From Clostridia bacterium (GTDB lineage Bacteria; Bacillota; Clostridia; TANB77; CAG-508): a stretch of 44,852 bases of DNA. The position numbers and the translations under genes are program-made. Below the pieces are notes generated by a model that did not search any database, was not told the DNA's origin, and worked only from the letters and a program-made list of their open reading frames with translations. The stretch is taken from assembly GCA_017410505.1 (NCBI GenBank), contig JAFQQR010000032.1, forward strand, positions 1-44,852. Direction: 5' to 3'. Shown one piece after another: positions 15,501 to 22,006 of the stretch (positions within the stretch are counted from its first letter, which is position 1; the number at the start of each line of letters is the position of its first letter).

Positions 15501-18500
15501 GAAGTTGGAATTAAAGATATATTTGCTGTAAATGATAGTATAGTAAAATATGCTACACAAATATCTGATACAGAGTATGAAATAATAGTATTAGACACAT
15601 ATACAGACACAAACTTAACCATAAATAGTGTAAATCCTGAAAGCAAAATAGCAATAGGACAAGAGGATATAGATGCTGAAAATTACGTAATTGGTTCAAA
15701 TACAAAAACAATTTCATTAACAGAAAAAGAAACAATTGTACCAATAGTAGTAACAACAGCAGATGGAGCAAAGACAGAAGAATATACAGCAAAAATAATA
15801 AGAATATCAGATGACACAACATTAAACATAGTAGCTGTAAATGAATTGTTAGGAAATCTAGATATCCAAGCAGAAATTTCAGAAACTGAAGAAGACACAT
15901 ATGAAGTACAATTACAAAATCCTGTAACTTTAGTAAAAGTTATAGCAAGTACAACAAATGAAAATTCTAATATAAAAATTGCAGACGGTGAATATGATAC
16001 ACAAGAAGCAAATAAAGAAATAACAATAGATTCAAGCTTGACAGAAGTAATAATTACAGTAAAATCTGAATATGGAACAGAAAAACAATATACATTAAAA
16101 ATAAAAACATTGTCAGATGATAGTAAGTTACAAGAAATTATTGTAGGAGGTACAAAAGCAACTTACAATAGTGTACTTGGAAGATATGAAGTAAAAGTAG
16201 ATAGTACTGAAACTACATATGACATAACAGCAATAGCGCAAGACAGCTTAGCAGATGTAAAAATTGAAGCTTCTACTGGTAGTGTAAATGCGACAGGAAC
16301 AGCTCAAACAATAGAAAATAAAGCGGCAGAAGAAACAATAGTTCCAATAACAATAACTGCACAAAATGGTATTGCAAGTACAACATATCAATTAGCAATT
16401 ATAGAAAAATCAAATATAGCAGATATAGGAACTGTAAAAGTAAATGGAAAAGAAATAACATCAGATGAAGATGGAAATTATACAGCAAATGTTGTATCAA
16501 CAACTACAGAAGCAGAAATATTTGTACAAGCATTAAATCAATATGCAGTAGTAACAGTAGATAGCGAAACTTCTAATACAAATAATGTTACAGTAACAAG
16601 AACAATAACAGAAGATACAACTGTTTACACAATAAAAGTAGTATCAGAAGATGGTACAAATACAGTAGAAAAAACTTTAACAATAAATAGATTAAGTGGA
16701 AATACAAATATAACAGATGTAAAAGTAGAAACATCAGATGGAACAACATATACACCAACACTACAAGAAGACGGAACATACTACGTAAAAGTAAAAAGAC
16801 AAGATACAGCAGATGTAACAGTAACATTGGAAGATACAAAAGCAAAAGTAACAATAGCAGGAGGAACAACAAATATACAAGAAAGTACAGAAACAGTAAC
16901 ATTATTAAATGAAATAACACAAGTAAATGTAGTAATAGAAGCAGAAGATGGAACACAAAAAACATCAATAATAAAAATAGAAAAAGAATCAAATAATACA
17001 GAATTACTACAAATAAAAGGTGCTGATATTAAAAAAGTTTCTAAGATAACATCAGATAAATACGAAATACAAGTAGATAATAGATTAGAGACATTAGTAA
17101 TAGATGCAATAACAGAAGATACAAAAGCTAAAATAAAATTAGGAACAGAAACAGAATATACATTAAACAAAATAGAAGATAAATCTATAGATATAAGTTC
17201 AATTGACTCATTTACAATAGATGTTTTAGCAGAAGATGGGGAAACTACTAAAACATATACAATAGAAATAACAAGAAAATTTAGCACAGAATTAGAAAGT
17301 ATAGTAGTAGATGATGAAAGTGCAACAAAAGATGGAAATGTATATAGTGGATGGGCTAATAATGATGACACTGCAAATATTGTAATAACACCAGACAATA
17401 GTTTAGCAAATGTAAGTGTATATAAAGACACAGATATTGTAACAACAGGAACTGGAACAATAACTCTTGCAGAAGAAATGCTAGATAAGACTGCAACATA
17501 TAAAATAATAGTAAGCAATCCAGATGATGATAGCACTTCAAGCACATATATCTTAAACATAACTAAAAAATCTACAAATAATAATATAGAATATGTTAAA
17601 GTAAATGGGGAAACTTTAACAGAAAATGAAGAGACAGAAACATATGAAACAGAAGTAATTACAGTAGATTCAGAAGAATATGTACTAGAAGTAAAAGCAG
17701 AAGATGAATATGCAACTATTAAATTTGATGATGGAGAATATAGTACAACAAATATTCAAGAAGAAACTTATACAATATTAGCAGGAGAAACAAAAGAAGT
17801 AGTTGTTACAGTTAAATCTCAAAATGGAGAAGAGATAACAAAAACTGTTAAAATTTATAGAAAAGATAATAACTTAAAAGTAACAACTGTAAAAGTAAAT
17901 GAAACAGATATCACAGCAGATTATGATGAAGAGCATAAAAACTATAGTATAAGTTTAGAAAATACGCTAACTAGTACAGATTTAGAAATTATACTAGAAA
18001 GCAATAAATCTAAAATTAATACAACAATAGATGGTAGCGAATATGAATCTTTTGAAACAATTTTAGTAGAAGACATAAGTTTACCAGGAGTAGGTAAAAA
18101 AGTAATAACATTTACAGTAACTTCAGAAGAAGGAAGTATTGAAACAAGAACAATAACAATTTCACAATTCTCATCAAATATAGAATTAGAAGAAGTAAAA
18201 GTAAATGGAAAAGATGCTGAGAAACGTAAAGATGGAAATTATGAAATAACAATAGGAGATATACCAAACATAGCTACTATTTATGCAAAAGCAAAAGAAA
18301 GTACAACAAGCATTGAAATAAACGGAAGTACAGCAACAGTAGGAGAACAAACAGTAAATATAGAAAACATATTAGGAGGACAATTTATAGAAGTACCAAT
18401 AAAATTAACTTCAGAAGATGGAACAGAATATGAATATGAATTATACATAACAGTAAAATCTGGAAATAATAATTTGGAAACAGTAAAAGTTAATAATATT

Positions 18501-21500
18501 GATGCTACAAAATTAGATGACACAACATATAGAATGTTTGTAAACCAAGCAGCTGTACAAGCAACAGTAGACATTACAGCAGCGAGTGAAAGCTCAGTTG
18601 TAAAAGTAATGGTAGATGATATAGAGCAAACAGGAAATCCATTAAGCTTTATACAAACTCTTCCACAAGAAAGAACAAATGTAGTATTTACAATTATTTC
18701 AGAATCAGGTGAAGAAAAAGAATATACATTAGAAATAATAAAAGAATCAAATGATAATACTATTCAAAGTTTATATGTAAATGGAATAGAGTTAGTAAAA
18801 GACGAAACAACAGGAAGATATAAAACTACTGTAAATGAAGAAGATGGAAATCCAGTAGTTAAAGTTATAACAAATAATGAATTCGGATATGTAAGAATAG
18901 CATTATTTGAAGAAGAACAAACACAAAGTGAAAGAACAGTAGAATTAAGTGATAGCAAAACAACAACAGTACCAATTACTATAAGAAGTCAAACAGGAGT
19001 AACAAATGTAGAATATTTAGATATCGAAAGAATCTATACAACAACAAATATTGATACATTAGTAGTAGATGGAACTGAGATAACAAATTATAATGAATAT
19101 AATAGAACATATACAGCTCTGATTGATGCAAACATTGAAGAGCACGAAATCTTCATTATGGCATCAAATACATATGCAACAATAGAAATAAATGAAGATA
19201 TAGGAGTTGGAAATGTTACAACATTCACAACTATGGAAGAAGACGAATATGAAAAAACACTAGTATTTACGGTAACATCAGAATCAAGTGAAGTACAAGA
19301 CTATAAAATAAAATTAGTTAAAAAATCATCAAATATTAATATAACAGAATTAATAGTAAATGATGTAAAATTACTTCCTGATGAAGAAAAACCAGATATA
19401 TACAGAAAAAATATTAAGAAGTTAGCACACAAAGCAAAAGTAAAAGTAACAACAGAATATCCATATGCTAGTGTAAAAATAGGAGATAGTGATACTGTAA
19501 TAGGAACATCAGAAGTGTGGGTAGATTTAAGCTTAACACAAGATGTAATAACAGTACCAGTATTAGTAACTGCAACTGATGGAGAAACAATAGCAACATA
19601 TAACATTATATTAACAAGATTATCAAATGACACAAATGCAATAGTAAGTTATGATGGAGTAGATTTAAGTAAAGATGAAAATGGAAAATATAATGTAAGT
19701 ATATTAGATACAGTAACATCAGGAGTGATTAAAGTAGTTACAAATGATGAAAATGCAAAAGCAGATATAGCAAATACATTAGAATATGAATTAGGAGGAA
19801 AAGAATATAACTTAAGTATAGATACTGCGAATGCAGGAAGAACAATAGAAGTACCAATTGCAGTTGTTTCAGAAGATGAAACAATAGAAAATAGTACATT
19901 AGTAATTACAAGAATTTCAACAAATAACAAAACAGCAAAAGTAGAAGGAACATTTGATGTAGATGGAACTTCAGTAACAAAAGAAGCAACTATAGATGAA
20001 GAAGGAAATTACTTTATAGGAGTAAAAGAATTAACAGAAGAAGTAACATTAAAAATAACTTCAGAAAGTGAATATTCAGTAGTAACAAGAGGATCAGAAA
20101 CAGGAAATGGAGAACTAGAAACAGAAGTAACACTTACAGGTAAAGTAACATATGTAAATTACAAAGTAACATCAGAAGCAGGAGAAGATAAGACATATAC
20201 AGTTAAAATAGTAAGACAATCATCAGATGTAAGTATAGGAAAATTAACTGTAGATGAGGAAGAAATTAAAGCAGATGAAAATGGAATCTATAATGCAGAA
20301 GTAGAAGGGGGAACTACTACTGCAGGAATTATAGTAACATTATCAAGTGATGCAGCAACAGCTCAGATAGGAGATGTAACAGCTACAGCAGTATTAGATA
20401 CAAATGTTAAAGTAACAGGTGTAGAAAATACATATATAGTTAAAGTAACTGCAGAAGATGGAACTGTAAAAGAATATACATTAAAAATAACAAGACAAAC
20501 AAATATAGCGGGTACTATTCTTACAGAGAATACAGAAGAGAAATATAGTTCACAGGTTATAGTTTATAAAACATCAGACATAAGAAAAGAAGATGATGAA
20601 GAGGATCCAAGAGAAATAATTGCAACAACTGAAACTAAAGAAGATGGTACATTTATAGTTGAAGTTGAAGATATTGAAAAATATGATATTGTTGTTATTA
20701 AAAAAGGATATTTAAGTTATAGAGTGACAGAGATAGATGTTGTTAAAGGAGAAAAAACAGTATTAGATGAGTATAGTTTGATAGCCGGAGACGTAGTAGA
20801 GACGGGCGAAATTGAAATAGATGACTTAGTAGCATTAAATGATAATTATGGGGAAGTTATCACAGAAGCTAATGAGGAAACTAAGGCAATTTTCGACTTG
20901 AATGAAGATGGAGTAGTTGATAAGTTGGATAGAAATATTTTGAAGAAAAACTATTCTAAGAAGGCTGAAACTGTAACATGGGTAAATCCAAATGCTGTAA
21001 ATCAAATTGCGTTGATGAGTTTGGATGCTGAAGAGGTAAGTACTACTAGTGTGAATAGTGCAACTAATTCAGTAAGTACAAGCAGTGTGGCTAGTGAAAC
21101 AAACTTTATAGTACCTATGACATGTAGTTATTCAATTACATCAGAGTATGGATATAGAGTGCATCCAACAACTGGAGAGTACAAAAAACATACGGGAATC
21201 GACTTGGCGGGAACATGGCATACTGAAATTCTTGCAGTGGCTGATGGGGAGGTTACTTTTGCAGGAGTTCAGAGTGGATTTGGTAATTGCGTAGAGATTA
21301 AGCATGTTGTTGATGGGAAGATAGTTTATAGTTTTTATGCACATTTGTCTAGAATTGATGTGGAGGTAGGAGATATTGTTAAACAGGGAGAAGTGATTGG
21401 TTTAGAGGGTGGAGATCCGGAGTCTGACCCTAATCCAGGAAGTTCTACTGGACATCATTTGCATTTCGAGATTAGAAGTGCTAGTGGGTATGGTAATGAT

Positions 21501-21530
21501 GTTGATCCTAATGATTATATTGATTTCTAA
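555..21530 (+). CDS. Giant secreted RCC1-propeller / cadherin-like / M23 peptidase protein (6,991 aa)
   Basis: One uninterrupted frame with GGAG-type RBS. Residues 1-35 are a signal peptide (MKLSKKMKGK, then a hydrophobic core near 13-30), followed by a Ser/Thr-rich linker. Residues ~93-4515 hold ten RCC1-type beta-propellers (blades of the form G-T-V-W-x-W-G-x-N-x-x-G-Q-L-G), each followed by a Big2-like Ig domain (W-x-S-S-N-E-x-V-A-T-I ... G-x-T-x-I-T-G). Residues ~4605-6647 hold about 21 cadherin-like beta-sandwich domains of ~97 aa. Residues ~6648-6740 resemble a carboxypeptidase-regulatory domain. Residues ~6741-6804 are dockerin-like, with one good calcium loop (DLNEDGVVDKLD). After a second Ser/Thr linker comes M23/LytM (6853-6991) with all ligands: H6879 and D6883 (HTGID), H6930 (YAH), H6968 and H6970 (HLH). 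Likely role by inference: an extended surface or secreted fibre carrying a peptidoglycan endopeptidase at its tip. No sortase motif is seen. No in-frame CGG codon occurs. Confidence 0.93.
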   Translation: MKLSKKMKGKIKSTALMLLSIITVIICMLAVDKELNNSSSIIAKLESNSKKSEATEIASNYDVSQTSLTSNSSLSSEYTLSTVSTTSSIEPKVIGGSNHFVALKSDGTVWSWGSNTYGQLGLGDNTNRSEPTQIQGMTDVIDIAAGNNNTMILKSDGTVWATGWNNYGQLGDGSITDSNIFVQVKGSNGEGYLQNIKSITITEGWENVTTSSFYALTESGKVYAWGSNEYGQLGINSTDSNTHRYPEEMQGVTDIIKIDAGAGYLAMLDSNGSIWGVGDNCVGELGVNNQTNYALPVQMLDTDGSILYDVKDISAGGHQTLLIKSDNTAWGVGYNAFGNLGIGNNTACITTITPLINADGEQMTNVKNIYSESDATYITVNGEKGMYVTGENRYGGLFTEDTTDRNAYEHVEIDKDILMVAATKFRYWSGSTQYSFQTGLIVDTNGNIYTVGYNQNGEMGNGIILNSTTPINMSTPGLNVRNEYIKIDENLEIEIEDGFNLLNNKVSKSDFTWTSSNEDVATINSSGVVTGKYIGETTITGIHNSSELKVRAIISVYRNKEGAITIPQVVVQDNVTIALKEDGTVWATGYNGYGQLGDGTTVDKTEFVQVMIDENTPLTNVLKLSTGSEFNTIALTKTGEVYGWGNNSYGNLATGDITAQLYVHKMEIKSSYKAIDVAANYQMTYVLTADGKQHYVGICEESGYNQNLGNASTYEFKEITQVSDGIKIEAQAFTVMVMQGKGTTLGWGYDSWGQLGQGSTARTRGLTHIGKDIVDIHLGEYAGIVQKEDKEIYITGLNNFNGMTGGLGIGSTSNLITTYQKIELPSDSSRKVVKVKRQGFNTVVLASDGTVWAAGYNGYGQLSQGDTTATNTFVQIKENESTYITDCLDIAAGEVLGDGRVSKNIAIIRNDGTVWMSGDNTYKQMGNSNTTSTSYMKKAGIDNVKLNVRNEYIKVGDTLDVNVEEASEFNVLIKEDAKQSDWTWSSSNEEVATIDNNGIVTAKALGHTTITGYNASNRLKARVIINVYRNKEGAITVPQVEEGTGFTVVLKEDGTVWTTGYNAWGQLGDGTTTNRNILKQVKIDENTYLTNIKKISTSYGATMALTLDGEIYVWGYNTYGQLGVGDTTNRLYAEKVKGIGGEEYLENIIDIAKSHDSGLAIDKDGNIYGWGEDNEYTLLGVGTTYTPLKMEKITNVVSINSGYSEGAAILSNGETWVWGYNTKGALGNGKEEDATTERCLSNDITEIKLNGGSGYILKEDKTIWASGLNDAGQLGLGDTTNRQIFTQVMYENGNAVTAKTIQAGSKNLQYIGTDGKAYITGYNGYGQVGDGTTTNAIYPTVMINADGTEITDVLSLITGNCISGSIPLNTGIIRQDGTVWLAGDNTYGQIGDYSNNSSSYLTKVGTNEVILNKNNEYIKVDENIDLEVLVASGFNVFIQDEINQSDWTWSSSNEEVATVDNNGIVTGKTIGYTAITGYNSKTGFKARVIINVYRDKEGAITVPQVAEGEGFTIVLKEDGTVWATGKNNLGQLGDGTTTNSNVLKQVKIDEDAYLTNVKKISASFTHIMALTKDGEVYAWGYNGNGQLGQGDGTNRSYATKVKGIKGEGYLENIIDIAMAHDDAYALNNEGEFIAWGGGSGFLGQAASTTPIKIEKVSNIISIDTGYNDVGAMFSDGETWTWGHTPYGSIGSGTTSSSAMQNVLGNDIVQIKFDGYSGYILKEDRTVWSSGFNNCGQLGLGDTTTRTTFEQVVFENGEAVTAKTIQAGSRNLQFIGTDGKIYVTGYNGKGQLSNGTTNNALYPTVMLNADGTEVVDGILLVDGGSSCHQTASLNMGIIREDGTVWLAGDNTYGQLGNGISTTITSTYLTKVGINETTLNIRNEYIKIGDILEVNIENVSGFNVFIQDEVNQGDWTWSSSNEEVATIDNNGIVTGKAIGYTAITGYNSKTGLKARAIVNVYRNKEGAITVPQVEEGEGFTVVLKEDGTVWATGYNNVGQLGDGTTTNRSRLRQVKIDENTYLTNVQKISSSFSHIMALTLSGEVYAWGYNDDGQLGQGDGATRSYATKVKGIGGEGYLENIIDIAMAHDEAYAVNDKGEFIAWGGGYAFLGQSASTTPVKIEMVSNIISIDAGYNDVGAMFANGETWTWGHNQNGSIGNGTTAGISMQNFLGNDIVQIKFDGYSGYILKENRTVWSCGLNNYGQLGLGDTTTRLTYNQVVFENGDTVTAKAIQAGSRNLQFIGTDGKVYVTGYNGKGQLSNGTTDNAIYPIVMLNADGTEVTDGILLVDGGSSCHSTYSLNMGIIREDGTVWLAGDNTYGQIGDDSNNSSSYLTKVGTNEIILNKDNEYIKVNESIDLEVLVASGFSVFVDNEPKQSDWIWKSSNEDVATVDNNGIITGKNIGYTTIIGYNQDNGLKARAIINVYRDKEEAITVPQIVEGEGFTIVLKEDGTVWATGLNNVGQLGQGDTVNRNIAVQVKIDENTYLTNVIKISSTYAQTMALTKDGEVYTWGYNNNGELGQGDTTNRSYATKVKGIKGEGYLEGIIDIAMAHDDAYAVNDKGEFIAWGCGFGFLGKAASYVPIKIDNVNNIISVDTGYEDVGAMISNGETWTWGHNPYGSLGNGTTATSAMRSILGENIVQIKFDGYSGYILKEDGTVWSSGINNYGQLGLGDKTNRTTFNQVMFENGHEVTAKAIQAGSRNLQFIGTDGKVYVTGYNGQGQFSNGTTTDALYPTVMLNADGTEVTDCILLADGGSSYYETVSLNMGIIRQDGTVWLSGNNTYGQIGNATNTSTSYLTKMGDGFLNYSEKTITLGINESKKINPLLFNIEDDMNVFTDSSTEVGELTYTIEDETTAIVTTLGMITGKAQGITKIKVEDTITGATTNIWVKVVEDENIKINLGYKFTIALKQDGSVWSWGENHVGQLGLGNTTYYNEPQKITGITEKIVDIESGYYHSIALTENGEVYTWGYNYQGQCGNGTAQNVLTPIKVTGLTNIVKINAYKYMTIALTENGEVYVWGSGYGATPVKLNFTRKIIDIAGNIVLAENRRAYNLTETMSYGKDLIKISAGENHYLGLTADGEVYAWGTNNYGQLGNGNNTSSNIPTKVLTPDGTENITDIVEISAGNCYSIISDKDGNVYTFGWDGYNCLGIGDTRNLPIKVENLNKIELVGASGGAHTAVVDWDGYVYTVGLNDAGQLGLEDYTNRAEFEMVGELQITCNPSKITMYVGESKDISLSLSSSFNLKSDNQNTSSVNKTIVNEAIASLSENTVTGLSVGKTILNATYEGAIGSVNTEIRKFYRNIEIEVLPEGGIVVPKVETGDGFTISLKADGTVWSWGQNLYGQLGLGNTTSYNEPQKVTSIEETIKDISVGNYHVLALGESGKVYTWGLGNKGQLGVGNGYNYYSPVVATDIYGIQLEDIVKVEAGKDISFAINSKGVVYVWGNGYSSRAQKLDVVENLIDVTSKYVLSGDGKVYNIATKEELALVGKIVELDEGTDHTVMLTGEQKAYAIGDNTYGQLANGNNVPSEELPVAVRIDSENLFTGIKEIKAGDRVTTIVTTDGKVWTAGMNDNNELGIENTEILDRNLPEENANISNVIFANPGYNHVVVVKADGTVYAWGNGKQGELGNRTNKNSIIPVMVGDYMIRTNTNRVILGVNSEKIVEGYVDYFNIFNNNAININYTSKDSSVVELIEAQSEEVTTGKIGIKLSGKKVGTTIVTANQENSTNIGVIQVEVIPEGKTISPNVITNGSHTISLRVDGKVFTWGDNTYGQLGNGTTVSSDEPEEVTFPEGTVITEIASGENHNVALDDQGNVWTWGRNNNYQIGHSGGNQYTPYKITGLPKVIRIAAGNNNTMVITENNELYAWGLNAYGDLGLGTYTNKVLPTKVTGIGDIIDISGGKSHFIALNRAGEVYVTGSNLYGQLGIGTNETSKINEFRKLEISEKIGTINSGDLSNIATTVDGYVYAWGGNTYGQLGTSDKENKYVPTRINNVQNIRQADSGKTHTVLRDGNNNVFVVGTNTNGQLGIGTKDNKETFEQNQRISNVIRVSAGNTYTTFLKEDGFVWACGDYNHGDKSKKSRTKAQVPVLVGSDSSSLDTMEVVLMKSEVQNIMANAKFKFNLIYIEENDTSDFSYSSYNEEIAKIDEDGDILGIREGTTWAKVTDEKTGKVHIAIVRVIDNNEEYETHVAPNVIAGENFAIGLKEDGTVWTWGYDASGLADTNTPINTNVLSTYKMIDAGKNHAIAIRTDGTVWSVGNNSNGELGIGNLEDKSRLVQIEGLTDITQIAAGETHSLAIDSYGIVYGWGSNANGELSSEYIGQDTKSPIVITIPNERIMQIAAGKNQSAFVTANGTVYGMGSMLNGYIPNISDAVKVDIGENYILILREDGSIYKYQYGVLTKVSNVSNAVDISVQNKVNAYQSVDEKAYTWGVNTNGQLGINSTTSVSTPVQVSENGTNVFRVGSGYNNTYTILNTGFVYAAGNNTYGELGNGTSENEESTTKDNSLVHTLVGDRNFEIEPTSNTLEINEIEEVGIKSNTFNVFSNKAKDLSEYDWTAEDETILAVLGDGEIQGINVGTTKLIVTDNVTGETKEGTRVVVPVDTDRIESITASGKEAEVTDAYQYEVRIPVDEDETTSIVTIKTKLETDQISVDGGTTWETGTISTTVDITNDSTTLPFIVKTEAGNELNYTLTIIRQSNNNKLASITVNEKEATKISDKVYEMIVPNSEVNVVKVTAENDRASVSIKGLQKELKEQDYNLVMTKSVEELPIKITSESGREENYTLKVYTEDYVTTLNKVFVNGEEATKIDDTNYEITITDEIDLSTVKAITNLSTSNVGINGGEKQVNTITESVKTADDVSIVTIQVESADGTISEEYTLTINKQRVNSKIQELQVNGQTIKEVNNVYTAYVTSDTETATVKITAKDTEYYITLADYAEENYTITKDVEVNADTNTYEIQIRDGVSGEIVNYTLIIKRGDTEVGIKDIFAVNDSIVKYATQISDTEYEIIVLDTYTDTNLTINSVNPESKIAIGQEDIDAENYVIGSNTKTISLTEKETIVPIVVTTADGAKTEEYTAKIIRISDDTTLNIVAVNELLGNLDIQAEISETEEDTYEVQLQNPVTLVKVIASTTNENSNIKIADGEYDTQEANKEITIDSSLTEVIITVKSEYGTEKQYTLKIKTLSDDSKLQEIIVGGTKATYNSVLGRYEVKVDSTETTYDITAIAQDSLADVKIEASTGSVNATGTAQTIENKAAEETIVPITITAQNGIASTTYQLAIIEKSNIADIGTVKVNGKEITSDEDGNYTANVVSTTTEAEIFVQALNQYAVVTVDSETSNTNNVTVTRTITEDTTVYTIKVVSEDGTNTVEKTLTINRLSGNTNITDVKVETSDGTTYTPTLQEDGTYYVKVKRQDTADVTVTLEDTKAKVTIAGGTTNIQESTETVTLLNEITQVNVVIEAEDGTQKTSIIKIEKESNNTELLQIKGADIKKVSKITSDKYEIQVDNRLETLVIDAITEDTKAKIKLGTETEYTLNKIEDKSIDISSIDSFTIDVLAEDGETTKTYTIEITRKFSTELESIVVDDESATKDGNVYSGWANNDDTANIVITPDNSLANVSVYKDTDIVTTGTGTITLAEEMLDKTATYKIIVSNPDDDSTSSTYILNITKKSTNNNIEYVKVNGETLTENEETETYETEVITVDSEEYVLEVKAEDEYATIKFDDGEYSTTNIQEETYTILAGETKEVVVTVKSQNGEEITKTVKIYRKDNNLKVTTVKVNETDITADYDEEHKNYSISLENTLTSTDLEIILESNKSKINTTIDGSEYESFETILVEDISLPGVGKKVITFTVTSEEGSIETRTITISQFSSNIELEEVKVNGKDAEKRKDGNYEITIGDIPNIATIYAKAKESTTSIEINGSTATVGEQTVNIENILGGQFIEVPIKLTSEDGTEYEYELYITVKSGNNNLETVKVNNIDATKLDDTTYRMFVNQAAVQATVDITAASESSVVKVMVDDIEQTGNPLSFIQTLPQERTNVVFTIISESGEEKEYTLEIIKESNDNTIQSLYVNGIELVKDETTGRYKTTVNEEDGNPVVKVITNNEFGYVRIALFEEEQTQSERTVELSDSKTTTVPITIRSQTGVTNVEYLDIERIYTTTNIDTLVVDGTEITNYNEYNRTYTALIDANIEEHEIFIMASNTYATIEINEDIGVGNVTTFTTMEEDEYEKTLVFTVTSESSEVQDYKIKLVKKSSNINITELIVNDVKLLPDEEKPDIYRKNIKKLAHKAKVKVTTEYPYASVKIGDSDTVIGTSEVWVDLSLTQDVITVPVLVTATDGETIATYNIILTRLSNDTNAIVSYDGVDLSKDENGKYNVSILDTVTSGVIKVVTNDENAKADIANTLEYELGGKEYNLSIDTANAGRTIEVPIAVVSEDETIENSTLVITRISTNNKTAKVEGTFDVDGTSVTKEATIDEEGNYFIGVKELTEEVTLKITSESEYSVVTRGSETGNGELETEVTLTGKVTYVNYKVTSEAGEDKTYTVKIVRQSSDVSIGKLTVDEEEIKADENGIYNAEVEGGTTTAGIIVTLSSDAATAQIGDVTATAVLDTNVKVTGVENTYIVKVTAEDGTVKEYTLKITRQTNIAGTILTENTEEKYSSQVIVYKTSDIRKEDDEEDPREIIATTETKEDGTFIVEVEDIEKYDIVVIKKGYLSYRVTEIDVVKGEKTVLDEYSLIAGDVVETGEIEIDDLVALNDNYGEVITEANEETKAIFDLNEDGVVDKLDRNILKKNYSKKAETVTWVNPNAVNQIALMSLDAEEVSTTSVNSATNSVSTSSVASETNFIVPMTCSYSITSEYGYRVHPTTGEYKKHTGIDLAGTWHTEILAVADGEVTFAGVQSGFGNCVEIKHVVDGKIVYSFYAHLSRIDVEVGDIVKQGEVIGLEGGDPESDPNPGSSTGHHLHFEIRSASGYGNDVDPNDYIDF
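2240..8960 (+). repeat. Five tandem ~1.4-kb intragenic DNA repeats (propeller + Ig units)
   Basis: The conserved junction between each Ig domain and the next propeller (aaagaaggagcaataac or close variants) recurs at 2238, 3651, 5046, 6444 and about 7836, giving spacings of 1413, 1395, 1398 and about 1392 bases. Units from about 3,650 to 8,960 are close to each other at the DNA level, including synonymous sites in many stretches (for example around 4,680, 6,060, 7,460 and 8,860). The later propellers (9,240-14,090) share the protein pattern but have diverged in DNA. This fits recent duplication or gene conversion among the inner units. Confidence 0.85.
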
Positions 21531-21536
21531 AAAATT

Positions 21537-21571
21537 GAGACGGTTGGGTAGTTCCAATTGTCTCTTTTTTT
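21537..21571 (+). terminator. Terminator of the giant gene
   Basis: A 9-bp stem (GAGACGGTT with AATTGTCTC, two G-T wobbles) with a 10-base loop is followed by a run of T. It starts 7 bases after the stop codon. Confidence 0.8.
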
Positions 21572-21573
21572 CT

Positions 21574-21862
21574 GGCGTTTTTTTGCGAGCTTTGAAATTT
21601 GGTTTTTGGACCCAAGAGGAAGTTGATAGTTGTAGTTCTAAAAACTTTGACTACTCCTTGCATTTGGAAAGAATTAGTAAGGCTTTCTAATGAGCCTCTT
21701 TCACTCAGGCCCTTTCGTTCCTCAAGTACCGTGAACATTCCTCATTGGAAAGCCTAACTAATTCTATTCCGCATTTCAGTCGAACGTCAAAGTTTTTAGA
21801 ACTACAACTATCAACTTCCTCTTGGGTCCAAAAACCAAATTTTAAAGCTCTTAAAAAACGCC
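21574..21862. repeat. 289-bp near-perfect inverted repeat (MITE-like element or giant RNA hairpin)
   Basis: The outer arms at 21574-21651 and 21786-21862 are reverse complements over about 77 bases, with the inner 56 bases perfect (from AATTTGGTTTTTGGACCC to the end CTAAAAACTTTGAC). A second, inner pair at 21671-21694 and 21741-21764 (GAATTAGTAAGGC...) pairs with two mismatches. A 46-base centre remains. The ends are GGCGTTTTTT and AAAAAACGCC. No target-site duplication or transposase gene is evident. ORFs that cross the arms on either strand are not convincing genes. It may be a non-autonomous mobile element or a transcribed structured RNA. Confidence 0.75.
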
Positions 21863-22006
21863 GGGGGTGGATGAGTGATTTTTTTATGTAAATTTGTGGT
21901 AAGGGGTTGAATTTTTTGGGAAAATGTGATTAAATATTGAATATGTAATTATTGGGGGCTAGAGAATAGGTAAGGTTATATTTTTTTAATATTTTTACAT
22001 AAAAAG

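Noticed and set aside
844-19930. Dozens of minus-strand ORFs opposite the giant gene
   Set aside because: Their leucine-, serine- and proline-rich text mirrors the A-rich repetitive codons of the real gene. None has an RBS or plausible domain.
555-21530. Idea that the giant frame is two genes joined by assembly error
   Set aside because: The frame is continuous, starts with a signal peptide and ends with an extracellular domain. No second RBS or signal peptide occurs before the M23 module. Long-read support would still be welcome.
21409-21738. Plus- and minus-strand ORFs (93 and 76 aa) across the giant hairpin
   Set aside because: They are translations of the inverted-repeat arms and of the 3' end of the giant gene, without RBS or family resemblance.
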